Positions 16,780 to 35,200 of a stretch of DNA of 64,000 nucleotides are shown one piece after another. The DNA lies in the NCBI GenBank assembly GCA_023846275.1, contig JAIUJO010000070.1, positions 1,686,501-1,750,500 on the forward strand, read 5' to 3'. The translations under genes were made by a program, and so were the position numbers. This stretch comes from Vanilla planifolia. Its lineage: Eukaryota; Streptophyta; Magnoliopsida; Asparagales; Orchidaceae. Position 1 is the first letter of the stretch; each line of letters opens with the position of its first letter. The notes under the pieces are model-generated. The model did no database searches. It saw only the letters and a program-made list of their open reading frames with translations, and was not told the DNA's origin.

Positions 16780-17450
16780 TAGAGGAGGCTATAGGTGTTC
16801 CATTTAAAATCTTGCAACATAGTATCCCAAACTTCTTTACATGATATTTTTTTTCATACCAATTTTCACAATTGAAGATGCTACATGTCATATTCTTAAT
16901 ATCTTAGAATACAACTTTCCCAAACAAATTACCAAATTCCTTTAAATCTTTCACTATGATTTGGTTATATTTTTTTGAACTATTTTTGTAGTCTCATGTG
17001 GCCGTCAAACCAGTTTGTTTTGGAGATATTACATTTTTTAATTTATATCATTTTATCTTGAATAATAATTTAATAAATATTGAAGTAGTATTTAAATTTT
17101 GTTTGTATTCATTTAATAGAGATGTTACACATGATCTCTTCAGTATCATGTAATACAATATCCTTAGTATCTCTACATGATATTTTGATTCATGCCTAAA
17201 TTTATGATCGATGATGTTATATTCAATATTCTTAATATCTTGGAATTCAACTTTGTCATACAACTCATATAATTTCCTTAACTTTTTCACTACGAATTAG
17301 ATATATTACTCAAATGCTATAGTTTTATAGTCATTTGACCTTCAAAAAACTTTGATTTCGAGATATTATATTATTTCAATTTACATTGTTTTAAATTTAA
17401 CATTTACTCTCTTAAAATTAAAATAATATTTTTTTATTATTTATGCTCAT
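16780..17450 (+). repeat. Variant satellite subunit, 336-bp local duplication
   Basis: Two neighbouring copies share features not seen in other monomers. A doubled box A is joined by acatgatatttt (16,839 and 17,175; spacing 336 bp), box C is missing, and the second half of box B reads gagatatta instead of gttatatta. The shared derived features point to a local duplication of an already rearranged monomer. Text after the two links (ttcttaatatctt, then a gaa-tacaa / gaa-ttcaa pair) also aligns. Confidence 0.55.
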
Positions 17451-17792
17451 TTTTTTGTAACATGTTGTTATTCTGATTTTTCATTGAGCCAAAATAAATG
17501 TCTTTGTACTCATCTCAATGAGTTTATCTTTTTAACTATTAATTTTTATATTTGTAAAAATTTTATTTCTTAAGATTTTGGAATACTTTTTCAAATATTT
17601 CTATTCATACCTTATCTGATGATCATGGGTGTTACTCTCTATCTCCTTAATATCTTGAAATGAAACTTTTCTTTATAATTTATCTTATTTTTAAAAAGTT
17701 TACCTTCAATTTACTAATATTCTATGTAACTCAAAATTTCATCTTGTGTGACATTAATTTTTCTTTGATTTCCTATAATTACATTGCCTGAA

Positions 17793-19590
17793 ATGGATAG
17801 AGCTTATAAAAAATTTCTTGTGTCCATTTTATTTGAGTAAACAAATAATAATAATAATTGCAATAGCTATATCATTTTTAAAATATTAATAAATCCATAA
17901 ACACAATTTTAACATAGTGAAGTCTGCAAAGCTTCAACATAAATAAAGATGTAATATCCAAAAGATATCATAATTAGCACTACTTTTTAATATAACAAAA
18001 ACCATAATTTTACCATTAGTTCATGGAGCATTACAAAAAACCCACAACTCTAGCTATGCTTATCAAAATATAGCTATAAACTCAAGCATCAATACATCAT
18101 CTCAAAGATAATCATCCGTATGGTTATTAAAGCACATAAAAAAAATATCATAATAATTTAAAAAATAAAACATCATACTTGAGTTTAACTAAGCTTTCAA
18201 TTCCTTTCGCTTCTTAATCTTTAACCTATAGTATAAGTAATGAGCATTAAAACCCAACATGTACATTTTTATTTAATAAAAAAATGAGATAAAAATATGA
18301 CAAAACGATAAACTTTTTAAAAGAATAATAAATAATATTAATTAAGTCCTTATCATAATCATTTAAAGATTTATATAAAATAAATAAGAAGAAACAAGAT
18401 ATTGGAATATAAAAAGATGTATTTTAATGCAAGAGCACACGTTGAAGATGTAGATATATATAAAATAATCTACACAAAAAAAGATGTACAATTACAATTT
18501 CTCATTATATACATGCATAAACATCCCCCTATCCATAATGGTTCATCTTGTCCATTTGAAATCAAATATCTTTATCTCCTTCTAGCCTTCTTTGAGTGTA
18601 ACATTTTCTTAACTTTTTCATCTCAACATTTTTTTTTCAATTATTTCATAACACACACTTATTATTAGGGCATAGGCATTTATTGAATGATCATTATTCT
18701 AATACCATACAATGCCATCCCATCTATAACATGCAACATTAAAAAAACATATAAATTTCTCATCACGCCATCAAATGTTGCATCATACAAATAGACAAGT
18801 CTAAAGGTTTATCACATCATGTAAGCCTAAAAACGTTAAAAGAAATATGCCATGATTTTAAATGTTAAATAATTACAGCAGAATATGAAACTAACTTTAA
18901 AAATTTTTAAAAAGTTAACTTACAAATATCCTTGAAATAATTCCAACATTAAAATTTATTTTTTGTTTTGTTTTTTTAATTGAATGACTATGTGCCAATA
19001 AAAAACGAAAGAATTCTTTTATTGCTTAATATTGATTGAAGTATCAAGCATAAAACGATCAATTTAAGGTTAACTGTTTAAGCCTTGTTTTTGCTTCATT
19101 CAGGTGATTCCATTAATGGCCTTGAACAACTTTAGAAAAAACCTTCAAGCTTCTTCGTCTTATAGTGGAAATTTTCTAAAATTGTATAAAAATGTTTAAG
19201 CATCGCCCAATTTCTCCTGCTATGTAGTAAAGTTACATAAATACATATTAACTCACTAATTCTCTCATCTTTTTATCAAAAAATTGTGACCATATTACTC
19301 AACTGTGGTTGTATGGCTTAATTTATGACAAAAATGTTTTCAATGTTGAATTAGATGCAAAACACTAAAAATGAATTGCCTTCAACTCCTTCTGAAGTAA
19401 TAGGATGAAATTAAGCAAGAAATCATAGTCAATATTAAAGAGGATGGAAACTACAACAACTCACAAGCACCTTATCTTGGCCATAAAAGGTCCATACAGC
19501 TACATTGTGGCATGCAAATGGGAAGCAAAAGCTAAGGAGGTCAATGAAAAGCTTGATGTTGAGAGCGCAAGGTGGCGAGGTGGTGTAGCG
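17793..19590. other. 1.8-kb non-satellite insert in the satellite array
   Basis: The forward monomer stops inside box B (attacattgcctgaa, near 17,790) and resumes inside box A (gatcatggatgtttcactcg, near 19,590). Between them none of the satellite boxes are found in forward order. The insert is A-rich on plus, unlike the T-rich satellite. Its last 150 bp (about 19,440-19,590) are clearly more GC-rich than anything nearby and are open in one frame, but the 60-residue frame runs into satellite and resembles no protein I know. Another frame at 18,402-18,668 (88 aa) is low complexity. There are no obvious terminal repeats. It may be a decayed transposable element or captured DNA; the identity is unknown. 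Confidence 0.55.
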
Positions 19591-25276
<5,686 letters not shown>

Positions 25277-25305
25277 TTACATGATATTTAAAAGATATCA
25301 TGTAA
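25277..25305. repeat. Perfect inverted repeat at the satellite orientation switch
   Basis: The arm ttacatgatat (25,277-25,287) and its exact reverse complement atatcatgtaa (25,295-25,305) flank a 7-nt loop. The right arm belongs to an inverted box A (ggatgttacatgatat on minus). The hairpin marks the point where the satellite changes strand and is probably a footprint of the inversion or of foldback repair. Confidence 0.8.
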
Positions 25306-25888
25306 CATCCATTATCATCTTATCATTTTAAAATAAAAAAAACCTCATAAGATATACTAATTATAAGAAAATAAAATTTTTTCAGATATTAAAATAAAAT
25401 AATTAATTAGATTAAGCTCGTCAAGTTTTGAGCCCAATGTTGTTTGTTTCAACTAGCATAGACCACTTTTGAAATTAATGCAAATTATCATAGTAAGTAA
25501 CCATTATTAAAAAAAATATTTTATTTTAAAAAATATATATTAAATCTTAATTGAGATAAACAAAGCTTTATTATGTAACAAACTTAAAGTGATATAATTG
25601 TCACACAACACGAGGTTTAGAGTTATATCAAAATGTAACCAAATCAAAACTAAATGCTTGAGTAAATGAGTTAAATTTTAAATTGATGTGACACATTGAG
25701 GCATTAAAAATATCGAATTTAACATTTTTTTTATCATCAAATTGTGTTGGAATCAATATTTAATATAAAGTGTGCCAAAACTCCAAAACAAAAAATATTA
25801 AAAAATTTTAAATAAAATATTTAATATGATTGAGCTTGTTAGGTGTGTCTGTTGAGAGTTGCTTTGTCCCAATAAGACCTTGAGTGGA
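25295..25888 (-). repeat. Satellite in inverted orientation, ~1.5 monomers
   Basis: Read on the minus strand the boxes return in order. Box C text (gacgagcttaatctaatt on minus) lies at about 25,410-25,430, box B around 25,475-25,560, box A and the preceding monomer at 25,580-25,790. A second box C (aacaagctcaatcatatt on minus) lies near 25,835, preceded on minus by aaggtcttattgggacaaag up to about 25,888. The satellite then ends within a few bases and TG-rich sequence begins. Confidence 0.8.
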
Positions 25889-25999
25889 ATGCATGTGTGT
25901 ATATATATGGACATACTTGTGTGTGTATGAATGCATATCTATGTATGTTGTCTGTATTCTTGTGTGCTATATGTGAGTTTGAGTGTGTGTGCATGTAAG

Positions 26000-28900
26000 T
26001 GTGAAATTATGCAATCATGTGTACATGGATCTATGCAAGTGCTTCTACATGCATGCATGTGTGTGTGTACTTGTGCACACATTTGTGACTCTACATGCAT
26101 ATGAGCATGCAAGAGTGCATGTGCATGTTCATGTGCTTGTGTATGCGTGTGTGCATGCATACTAGTGTGCATGTTCACATTTCTAAATATGTGTGTGCAT
26201 TTCTGTGTGTGTGAGTGTTTGTACAAGTGCAAATGTGTATGCTTGTGCATGTGTGTGCATGTGCATGTGTGTATTCATGTGTTTGTTTGCATGTGCATGT
26301 TTGCTTATGTGTGTGTGTACATATGCTCCTATGTGAATGTGTGTGTGTCTGTACATGTGTTTATGTGTATGTTTGTTCTTGCATGCGTATGTGTGTGTTC
26401 ATATATTTTGGTGTAAGAGCACATGTTTCTATGTGTGTGGATGCATGCAGATGTGTGTGTCTATGAATTCATGCATGCAGGCATATGTGTGTGTACACTT
26501 GTGCATGTGTATATGTGGGTAGGTGTGTGTGTCTTTTTTTGTAAACGTGTTTATGTGCGTGCTTGTGTGTATGTGTGTGTCTATGCTTGCATGTGTGTAT
26601 GCTTATGCACACTTATGCTTCTGTGCATATATTTGTGTGCATGGTTACTCATGTGTGTGTGTGTGTTTGTGTGTTTGTGCATCTACATATGCATGTATGT
26701 TTCTGTGTATGTGGGTGCATAGGTATACAATTAGAGAGCCTTTCTATGTGCATGTGCATGTTCCTATGCGGATGCATGTGCTCTCTTTTTGTGAGCCTAT
26801 TCTTGTACGTGTGCTATGTATGCTTGTGCTTGTGCATATGCATCTATATGTGTATATGTTGGTGTGAAAGTGTGTGTGTGTACATGTGTGCATGTGTGTG
26901 TGTAAATGTGTACATGTGTGCATGTGCATTCATGTGTGCAAGCATTCATGTTCATGCATGTGTATGTGCATGTGCATGTGTGAAAATATGTGTGTATTTT
27001 TTGTGTGTAAAGTATGCATCTAATGATGTATACTTGTGTATGCATGTTTTGTGGGTGTTTCTATATGTATGTGTGTGTGTAGGTGGGTGAGGGTGTGCAT
27101 CTATGTGTATATTTTTTCATGCATGTGCGTGTGCATTTTTGTGTGCATGTATGTGTACATGTGTGTGTGTGTGCAAATACAAGCATATGTGTTCATGAGT
27201 ACATGCATCCATAAGTGCATGCTTGTGTGTGTGATTATGCTTCTGTGTGTGTTTATGTGCATGTTTGTTCATGTGCACATGTTCAAAAGTATTTCTGTAT
27301 GCATGTGCATGCAGTTGGGTTAATGTGATTGTGTGTACTTGTACATGTGTTTGAATGTTTATGTGCATATATGTGCATGTCTATGGATGTTTGTGTGTGT
27401 GCATCTATGTTTTCTTTTGTGTGTGTACCTGTATGTGTGTGTTCATACATGTGTGTGTGTGTGTGCATGTGTGTGTCATTACATGCATTTTAGTGCTTGT
27501 GTGTGCATGGGTGTGTGTACATGTGTATGTGTGTGCATATTAAATACGTGTGTACATGCAATCATATGCATGTGTGTGAGGGGGGAGTGGGTATGTGCAT
27601 GCATGTGCATGTTTGTGAGTGTGTGTGCATGCATGAATGTGTTTACATGCATAAGTGTTTGTGTGCATGCATGCATGTGTGTGTGTATATATGCACATGT
27701 GGGCACATATTTCTACGAACTATAAGCAGATGTATGCATGTGTACAGCTCTCTATGTGTGCGTGTGCATATTTGCACATGTGTGTGCATCTATGCGTGTG
27801 CACTTGTGCATGTGTTTACATGTGTGTGAGCATGTATTTTTTTGTGTTTTTGTGTGTGTGTTAGTGCATGCAAGCACCCATGTGTGTGTTCATGTATGTG
27901 TTGCTCTACATTAGTATGCATATGCATGTGTATATGTGTTTGCATGTATGTGCATGTCTTTGTGAATGTGTATGTGTTTGTGAATGTGTATGTGTATGTG
28001 TACATGAATGAATGTGGTTTTGGGTGCACGTGTGCATGCATGAGTGTGTTTGTTTGTGCACCTAAGTGTGTTTATGTGGGTGTGTGAATAAATATGCATG
28101 CATGAGTGTTTGTGCATGTGCACATGCATACATAAGTGTGCAGTAGTGCAAGTGTGTGTGTGTTCGTGTGTGGGTGCTTGAGTGTGTGTGTGGGTCTATC
28201 TACTTGTGCATGTGTGTGCACAAGTAGGCACATGTGTGTGAGTTAGAGCATGCATTTATGTGTGTGCATGCATGTGATTAGACATGCGTGTGTGCATATG
28301 TGGATGTGTGTGCATGTGTTTGCATGCACATGTGTGTGCCTATTTGAGTACAGGTGTCTATATGTGTGTGCATATGTGTATACATGCATGTGTGGTAGAG
28401 CACATGCCTGGTGTAAGAGTACATGAGTGTGTGTTTGTGTACATGTGTGCATATGTGTGTGTGCATGTATGTATACATGTGCATACATTTGTGCAAATTT
28501 TTGTATGCATGCAATTGTGTGTATAAGTGTGTGTTAGTTTTTTGTGTCCATTGTGCTTGAATGTGTGTGTGTGTGTGTGTGCATATGTGCATCGATGCTT
28601 AGGCATGTGTTTGTGTGTGTGTCAGCATGTATTCCTCTGTATGTTCGTTTGTGTGCACATGCACTAATGTGTGTGTGCATGGTTGTATATATATGTGTAT
28701 ATCTTTGTGTGTGTGTGTTTATGCATGTGTATGTGTATATGCATGTGGATGTGTGTGGGTTTATGTGTATGTGTGGATATGTATGGGTTTGTGTGTGTGT
28801 GCTTGCATTTGAGTGTGTTTGAGAGCATATGTCAAGGTGTGTGTGTGTGAATGTGCATATGTGTGTTTGCCTATGCACATAATTACATGAGTGTGTATGC

Positions 28901-30450
28901 ATGTCTATGTGTTTGTGTGTGTGTGTGAGTGCATGAGGGTGCTTGCATGTGAGTGTGGATTTATGTGCATGTGCATGTATGTGCACATAAAGGCACATGT
29001 GTATGTGTAGGTGCATGCATGGTTGTGTGTGTGCATGCACATGCATATGATAGTGGATGTGTATGCATGGGTGTACATGCGTGTGTGTGTTTGTGCTTGC
29101 AAGTGTTCTTTTATGTGTGTGTGATCTTGTTTGAGTATGTGCTTGTTTTTGAGAGCATGTATACCTATGCTTATGTTTGTGTGTGCATGTGTTTGTGTGC
29201 ACAAGTCTGTGCAAGTATGTATACATGTGTGTGTGTGTGCACAAGTGTGTACATTTGTGTGTTAAAGTACATACTTGATGTAAGCATGCATGAGTGTGCA
29301 TTTGCATACATGCATGCATATGTGTGTGGGTGCATGTGCATGAGTGTGTGTTTGTGAGTATATTTGCATGCATGTATTGGTGTGTATGTGTGTATATGTA
29401 CGTATGTGCATGCTTGAGTTTTTGTGTGCAAGAGTGTGTGTATGTGAATGTGTGCATTATGCTTGTATGCATGTGTAAGTAAACATGTGTCTATGTGTGC
29501 TAGTGTGTGCATGTATGTTTGCATGTGTTTAGGTGCAAGTGCATGTGTGTGTACATGCACATGTGAAGTGTGTGTGTGTATGAGTGTGTATGAGTGCATG
29601 TGTGTGTTTGTACTTGCATGTGTGTGTGGGTGCATGCATGTGGAATTATGTGCATACATTCATGTATGTGTTTGTGTGTGTGTGTGGGTATGTAAGTGTA
29701 TAGTTTTGCATATGCTTCTGTGTGTGTGTGTGTGTATATATATATATGATTGAGTGTGCTTGTTTGTGCATGCACACAGACATGTGTGTGCAATGCTTAT
29801 GAGTGTGCATTTGTGTGCCAGTGCATGTACCTGCTTGTGGACGTGTGTACATTCACATGTGTGCATGCTTGTTCGTTTGTGTCTATGTGCATATGTGTAC
29901 CTCTGCGTGTGCATGCATCTTGTAGTGTGTGTGTGTGCATACATGTATGCATTCATGTGTGCATGCGTGCAAATGCATATGCATATGCATGTTGGTAGGC
30001 ATATGCACAGGTGAGTTTGTCACTATTTGCATGCATGCGTGCTTGTTAGTTGTGTGTGTAGGTATGTGTTTATGCTTGTTTACATGCATGCATGCTTGTG
30101 TGTGTGCATGTGCATGTGGGTGTATATGCATGCACATGTGTCTATGTGGGTGTGTGTGTCATTGCATGTGTGTTCTTGCATTTGTGCCTGTACATGTATG
30201 CATGCTATTACATGTGCATGCATATGCGTGTGCTAAGTACAGACATGTGAGCATGTGTGCACATGTGTGCATGCATGTGACAACATGTGTGTGTGTGTAT
30301 GTGTGTGAGCATATGAGTGTGTGTGTGTATATATGAGTGCATGTGTTCATTCATATGTGCATGTCAATGTGTGTGTGCATGTGATAACATGTATTCATGA
30401 AAGTGTGTGTGTGCACATGCATGCGCAAATGTGTGTGTGTGTGTGTATAT
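26000..30450 (+). repeat. Proximal copy of a segmental duplication within the TG block
   Basis: Collinear landmarks match the distal edge at 57.8-60.5 kb: aagtgcttctacatgcatgc (26,038 and 57,839), gagcacatgttt (26,417 and 58,237), agagagcct (near 26,732 and 58,592), tgtgggtgtttcta (near 27,050 and 58,878), cataagtgcatgcttgtg (27,211 and 59,044) and attatgtgcatacattcatg (29,645 and 59,507). The offset is 31.80-31.83 kb for the first part and 29.86-30.02 kb after about 27.66 kb, so this copy carries 1.8-1.95 kb that the distal copy lacks. Confidence 0.75.
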
Positions 30451-33400
30451 GTGTATATGTATGCATGCATGTAGGTGTGCATATGTGTGTGTGCACATGC
30501 ATGTGCCTATGAACACATGTCTCTATGTGTGTGCATGTATGTAGGCATGTGCAGTTGTTTGTACATATTTTTACATGGACACATATGTTTGTATATATGT
30601 ATGTGCATGTGTGAGTTTATGCTTGTATTGTGTATGTGTGTCTTTATGTGTAGATGTCATTTATGCTTGGGCATGTGTTAGTGTGTGTGAGAATGTATAC
30701 CTTTGTGTGTCTATTCATAGGTATATGTTCCTATGTCCATGTGCATGGCTTGGCATCTATGTTTATGTTCTTTTGTGTGTGCATGTTTATGTGTGTATAT
30801 GTCAATGTGTGTGGGTTTGTGAGTGTGTGTGTGCTTGCATTTGAGTGTGAGTGTATGTCTTGGTGTGTGTGGGTAGTTGTGTGTGTGTGCACGTGCATAC
30901 GCATTTGTGTGCCTATGCACACACATACATCAGTGTGTGTGAAGTGCATGTGTGTATGTGTGTTGGTGTATGTGGGTGCTTATGTGTGTATGTGAGTTGG
31001 TCTATGTGTACGTGCATGTGTGTACACATGTGGGCCATGTGTATGTGTAGGTACATGCATGCATGTGATTGTTCATGTGTGTGTGTGTGCATGTGTGCAC
31101 GTGTGTATGCTTGTGCATGCATTTTTGTGTGTGTTTTTATCTATGTTTGTGCTTGTTTTTATGAGCATCTATACTTGTTTGCATGTTTTATGTTTGCATG
31201 TATTTGTGTGCATATCCATATGCATGTTTGTTGTGTGTGTGTGTGTGTGTGCACATTCATGTGTGCTAAAGCACACACGTGGTGTATGTGTGCATGAGTG
31301 TGTGTTTGTATACATGCATGAATATACATATATATCTGTGTGTGTGTGTGCATGTGTTTATGCATTTATGTGCATGCATGTAGGAGTGTGTTTTTGTGTA
31401 TGTGTGCATATGCATAAATGAGTTTGTGCACACATTAGTGTGTATGGGTATGTGTGTGCATGTATGTTTTTTTTTGTGTGTACATGTGTTTTTATTTTTA
31501 TGTGCATGTTTCCATGTGCATGCGTGTATGTGTCCACACATGCATGTGTTTGTATGCAAGTGAAGTTGTGCGTGCATGTGAGCAAGCATGTTTGTCTACA
31601 TTGGCATCCACGCATGCTGGGCATGTTTTGTGTGTGTGCATGTGTGTTGGAGTGTGTGGGTTTGTGTTTGTGCATGTGTGTGAATGCGTGGCCATTCACA
31701 TGTATGTGTGGGTGTGTTTGTTAGTCTATGTGCATATGTGTGTGCATTTGTGATTGTGAGTGTGTGTATTGCAATATTTTTGTGTGCTTTCTTTTCACAC
31801 ATGTGGATGTGTTTGTGAGTCTTTGTGTAATTTTAAGTGTGTGAGACCAAGCATGCATGTGAGTGGATGTTTGTGAGTCTTTGTGTGCTTGTATGATTGT
31901 GTTTGTATGCATGTGTAAGCGTGTAGGTGTATTCATGCATGTGTAAGTGCATTTATGTGGGTGAAGTATGTGGTACTACATATATGTGCATGCATGCTTA
32001 TGTTTGTGTGTGCATGTGGGTGTGGGATTCTATGCCCACGTCTTTATGTATGCTTATGTGCATGAGTGTGCTTGTACTTGTGTGTAGGCATGTGTACATG
32101 TGTTTATATGTCTACATGGATGTACTTATGTTAGTTTGAGTGATTGTGCATGCTTGTGCATGTGTGCATGGGTATGAGTGTATGTTTGTGTTTGTGAGTG
32201 CATGTGTGTCTATATGTTTATATTTGTGCATGTGTGGTCTTATGCGAGTGTGTGCTAGTGTATGTGTATGTGCATATTTATGTGTGCATGGGTATGCGTG
32301 TGTGTATGTACATGTGACTACATGTGCAAGTGTGAATATATGTGCATTTTTATGCATATGCATGTGCATGGGTGTGCATGCATGTGTTTGTATAAGTGTG
32401 CATATGCATGCATATGTGTGTGCATATGTCTTTGGGCATTTGTACATGCATGAGTGTACACATGTGTCTATTTGTGCTTGTGTGAGTGTGTGCATTTGTG
32501 TGCTTGCATGCACACATGTGTGGGTGTGTGTGTTTGTGAGTATGTGCGTATGTGTTTGTATGTGCATGTCCTTGTGCATGTGCATGTGCATTTGTGTGTG
32601 TGGTTATGCTTGTGTCTACATGTGTGCATGTGTGTGTGTATGTATTTGTGTGAGCATATTTGTTTGAGTGCATCTGAGTGAGTGCATGTGTGTGTCTACA
32701 TGCCTGTGTCTGCTTGGGCATTCATTTGTGCATATGTATTTGTTTGTGTGTTTATGTGTATATGTACTTGTGCACATGTGTGTATGTGTACATGTATTTA
32801 TGTTTGTATCGACGTGCATATGCGTACATGTGTGCATGCATGTGTGTATGCATTTATGTTCATATCTGGGTCCATATATTTGTGTATGCATGGGTATGCT
32901 TGAGTATGCATCTAATGCCTATGTGTGTTTCTTTGTTTTAGTGTGTTCAGACTTATGCATTCTAGTGGATTTCTACTTGCATGTGTGTGTGGGATATTTT
33001 TGTGTGCATCTTCATATGCATATATATATTTGTGCCTATTCTTTTTGGTGTGCTTATGTGCATGTGTGTGCGTTTCTTTGTGTACATGTGTGTATCTGTG
33101 CATGGCTTTGTTTGTGTGTCCATGCATGCTAATGTTTGCTTGTTTGCATGCATAAATGTGTGTGTATGTCTATACATTTATACACATTTGTACATGAGCT
33201 AGTGTGTGCATGTGTGTTAGTGTCTATGTGCATGCATGGTCATATGTGTGTGAGTGTGTATTTGTGATTGTATGTGTGTGATTATGATTGTGATTGTATG
33301 TGTGTATGTGGGTGTGTGAGTGCATGCCAAAGTGTGCATGTTTCCATGTGTGCATATATGCACAGGTGTTCTTGTGTGTGTGTGTGTGTTCGTGCATTTA

Positions 33401-35200
33401 TGCATGTTCATGCATATGTGAGAGTGCATGCATATATGCATATGTGCGTATGTGTGTGTCCATGCATGTGTTATGATGTGTATGTGCACTAGTAAGTACG
33501 TGTGTGTATGTGGGTATTCATTTGCATGTGTGTGTGCTTGTGTTCATATGTGCTGGTGCATGAGTGTGCATGTGTGCATGTGAGTGTTTGTCTAAGCAGA
33601 TGCATGTGCACATGTTTTGTGCATGTGTGTGTGTGCATGTGTGTGTGCATGTGAGTGTGTGCATATGATTATGCATGAGTGGTTGTGTATGTCTGTGCAT
33701 TTGTGTGCCTTTGCATGAGCCTATGTGTGTGTGTTTTGCAGGGGTGGGCTTATGTGTGAGTGTGTGAGTGTGTGCATGTGAGGGGGTATATGTGCTTATT
33801 ATGCATGTGTGTGTGTCTGTGTGATTATGTGTGTTCATATTAGAAAGTGGATGTGTGACTACATGTATGAGTGCATGCATGTATGTGTATGTGTTTGTGC
33901 ATCTTTATAGGTGCCTTTATGTGTGTGTGTGTGTGTATGTTTCCACCTGTTTGAATGTCTGTCTAGACTTAGGCGTTCTTGCGCATGCATTTATAAGTGT
34001 GTATATGTATTTATGTGTGCATATGATTGCATATGTATGTGTGTTCACATGTGCATATGTGTGTCTATGTTTATGCTTTGCATTTGTATATGAGTTTGCA
34101 TGTATGTGTGTGTGTATATATGAGTGCTTGACTATATTTGTATGTGTGTGTGTGTGCATATATGTGTGAGCATTTATGTGGAGATGTATGTGTGCTTCTA
34201 TTTGTTCATGTGTGTGCATGAGTGTGCTTGTATGTGTGTGCATGTGTTCTTGTCATTTACATGTGCATGTGCATATGACTGTAAGTGTATATGTGTCTAT
34301 TTGTAAGCTTTTTTATGCATGGAAGTGTACATGTGTGAAAGTGTGTGTGTGTGTGTGTATGTTTGTGAGTGCAAGCATTTTGAGCGTTGGCATACATGTG
34401 TGTGTGGGTAGGTGGGTAGGTATGTGTGCTTATGTGTTGATGTGAGTGTGTACATGTCTCTTTGTATTTATGCTTATGTGTGTGGGTGTACGTGTGTGTG
34501 CTTTGTCCATATGCTCATGTGCACATGTGTGAGTGTGTGTTTATGGGTATATGTGTGTGTATGTGTGTGTGCATATGCATGTGTGTATGTATTTGTTTGT
34601 GAGTGATTGTGAGCATATGAGTATGAGTGTTTGTGTGTACATGTGAGTATATTTTTGTATGCACATGTGCATGTGTGTGTTTTCTGCATATGCATTCCTA
34701 CTTGGGCATGTATATGGGTGTAGGTGCAGGTGTGTGTGTGCTTGTGCTCGTATTTGCTTTTCTGTGTGATTGTGTGTATGTGCTTGTGCACGTGTATATA
34801 TGTGTTGTCAAGTGTGTGTTTGTATGTATGAGTGTGTTGTTTTGCACATGCATGTGTGTACTTGTGTGTGTGTGTTTGTGTCTGCATGCCTGTGAATGTT
34901 TGTGTGTTTGGGCTTGTGTGTGTGCATGTGTATATGCATGCATATATGTGTGTGCTTATGTGTAGGGGCCTTCGTGAGCATGCATGTGTGCCTACGAATG
35001 TGTCTTTTTGTGCAAGTGTGTGCATCATGTGTGTACATGTGTTTGTGTGTGGGTGCACATGTGTGCATGTGTGTGCTAGTGTGAGATGGAGTTTATGTAT
35101 GTGCATGTGTGTACAAGTGGTCACATGTGTGTGTGTGGATGCAAGTGTTTGTGTGCATGTTGGCATATCCATGAGTATGATTGCACATGTGTGTCTACAT
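28550..35200 (+). repeat. Higher-order tandem repeat of ~2.0 kb inside the TG block
   Basis: Landmark 1 (gcttgggcatg and close variants) occurs at 28,597, 30,665, 32,712 and 34,700; spacings are 2,068, 2,047 and 1,988. Landmark 2 (gtgcatgtgtgtacac-like, usually followed by a gtatgtgtaggt-like stretch) occurs at 28,971, 31,012, 33,058 and 35,101; spacings are 2,041, 2,046 and 2,043, with the 33,058 copy the weakest. Landmark 3 (gcttgttttt then gagcat) occurs at 29,141 and 31,151. Landmark 4 (taaagyacayac) occurs at 29,263 and 31,267. Four independent landmarks with the same spacing support a unit of about 2.0 kb in at least three to four diverged copies. It may continue towards 37 kb, where my reading becomes uncertain. 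Confidence 0.7.

Larger units (their letters stand above)
1..17792 (+). repeat. Diverged AT-rich satellite array, ~400-425 bp monomer, forward orientation
   Basis: The same succession of motifs recurs in one orientation through the whole stretch. Box A resembles ggatgttacactcgatctcc, followed by cttagtatcttggaatgcaa. Box B resembles tttggttatattactatgta, then catgtgacctttacatca, then ttagctttaatatatattta. Box C resembles aagatgaaacaaatgtcatt followed by gatgagctctatccaatt. Box C anchors lie at, for example, 3,080 and 3,497 (417 bp apart), 5,883, 6,292 and 6,716 (409 and 424), and 14,830, 15,231 and 15,650 (401 and 419). The array is already mid-monomer at base 1, so it continues to the left. 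Copies are heavily substituted and several carry deletions, so this looks like old pericentromeric-type or heterochromatic satellite rather than a homogenised array. Short ORFs in it (69-103 aa) straddle box boundaries and are not genes. I do not recognise the family. Confidence 0.88.

Noticed and set aside
17793-17815. tggatagagct at the left end of the insert, matching an inverted satellite box C
   Set aside because: Only about 11 bases match and the following text does not continue convincingly as inverted satellite; it may be chance or a tiny inverted scrap.
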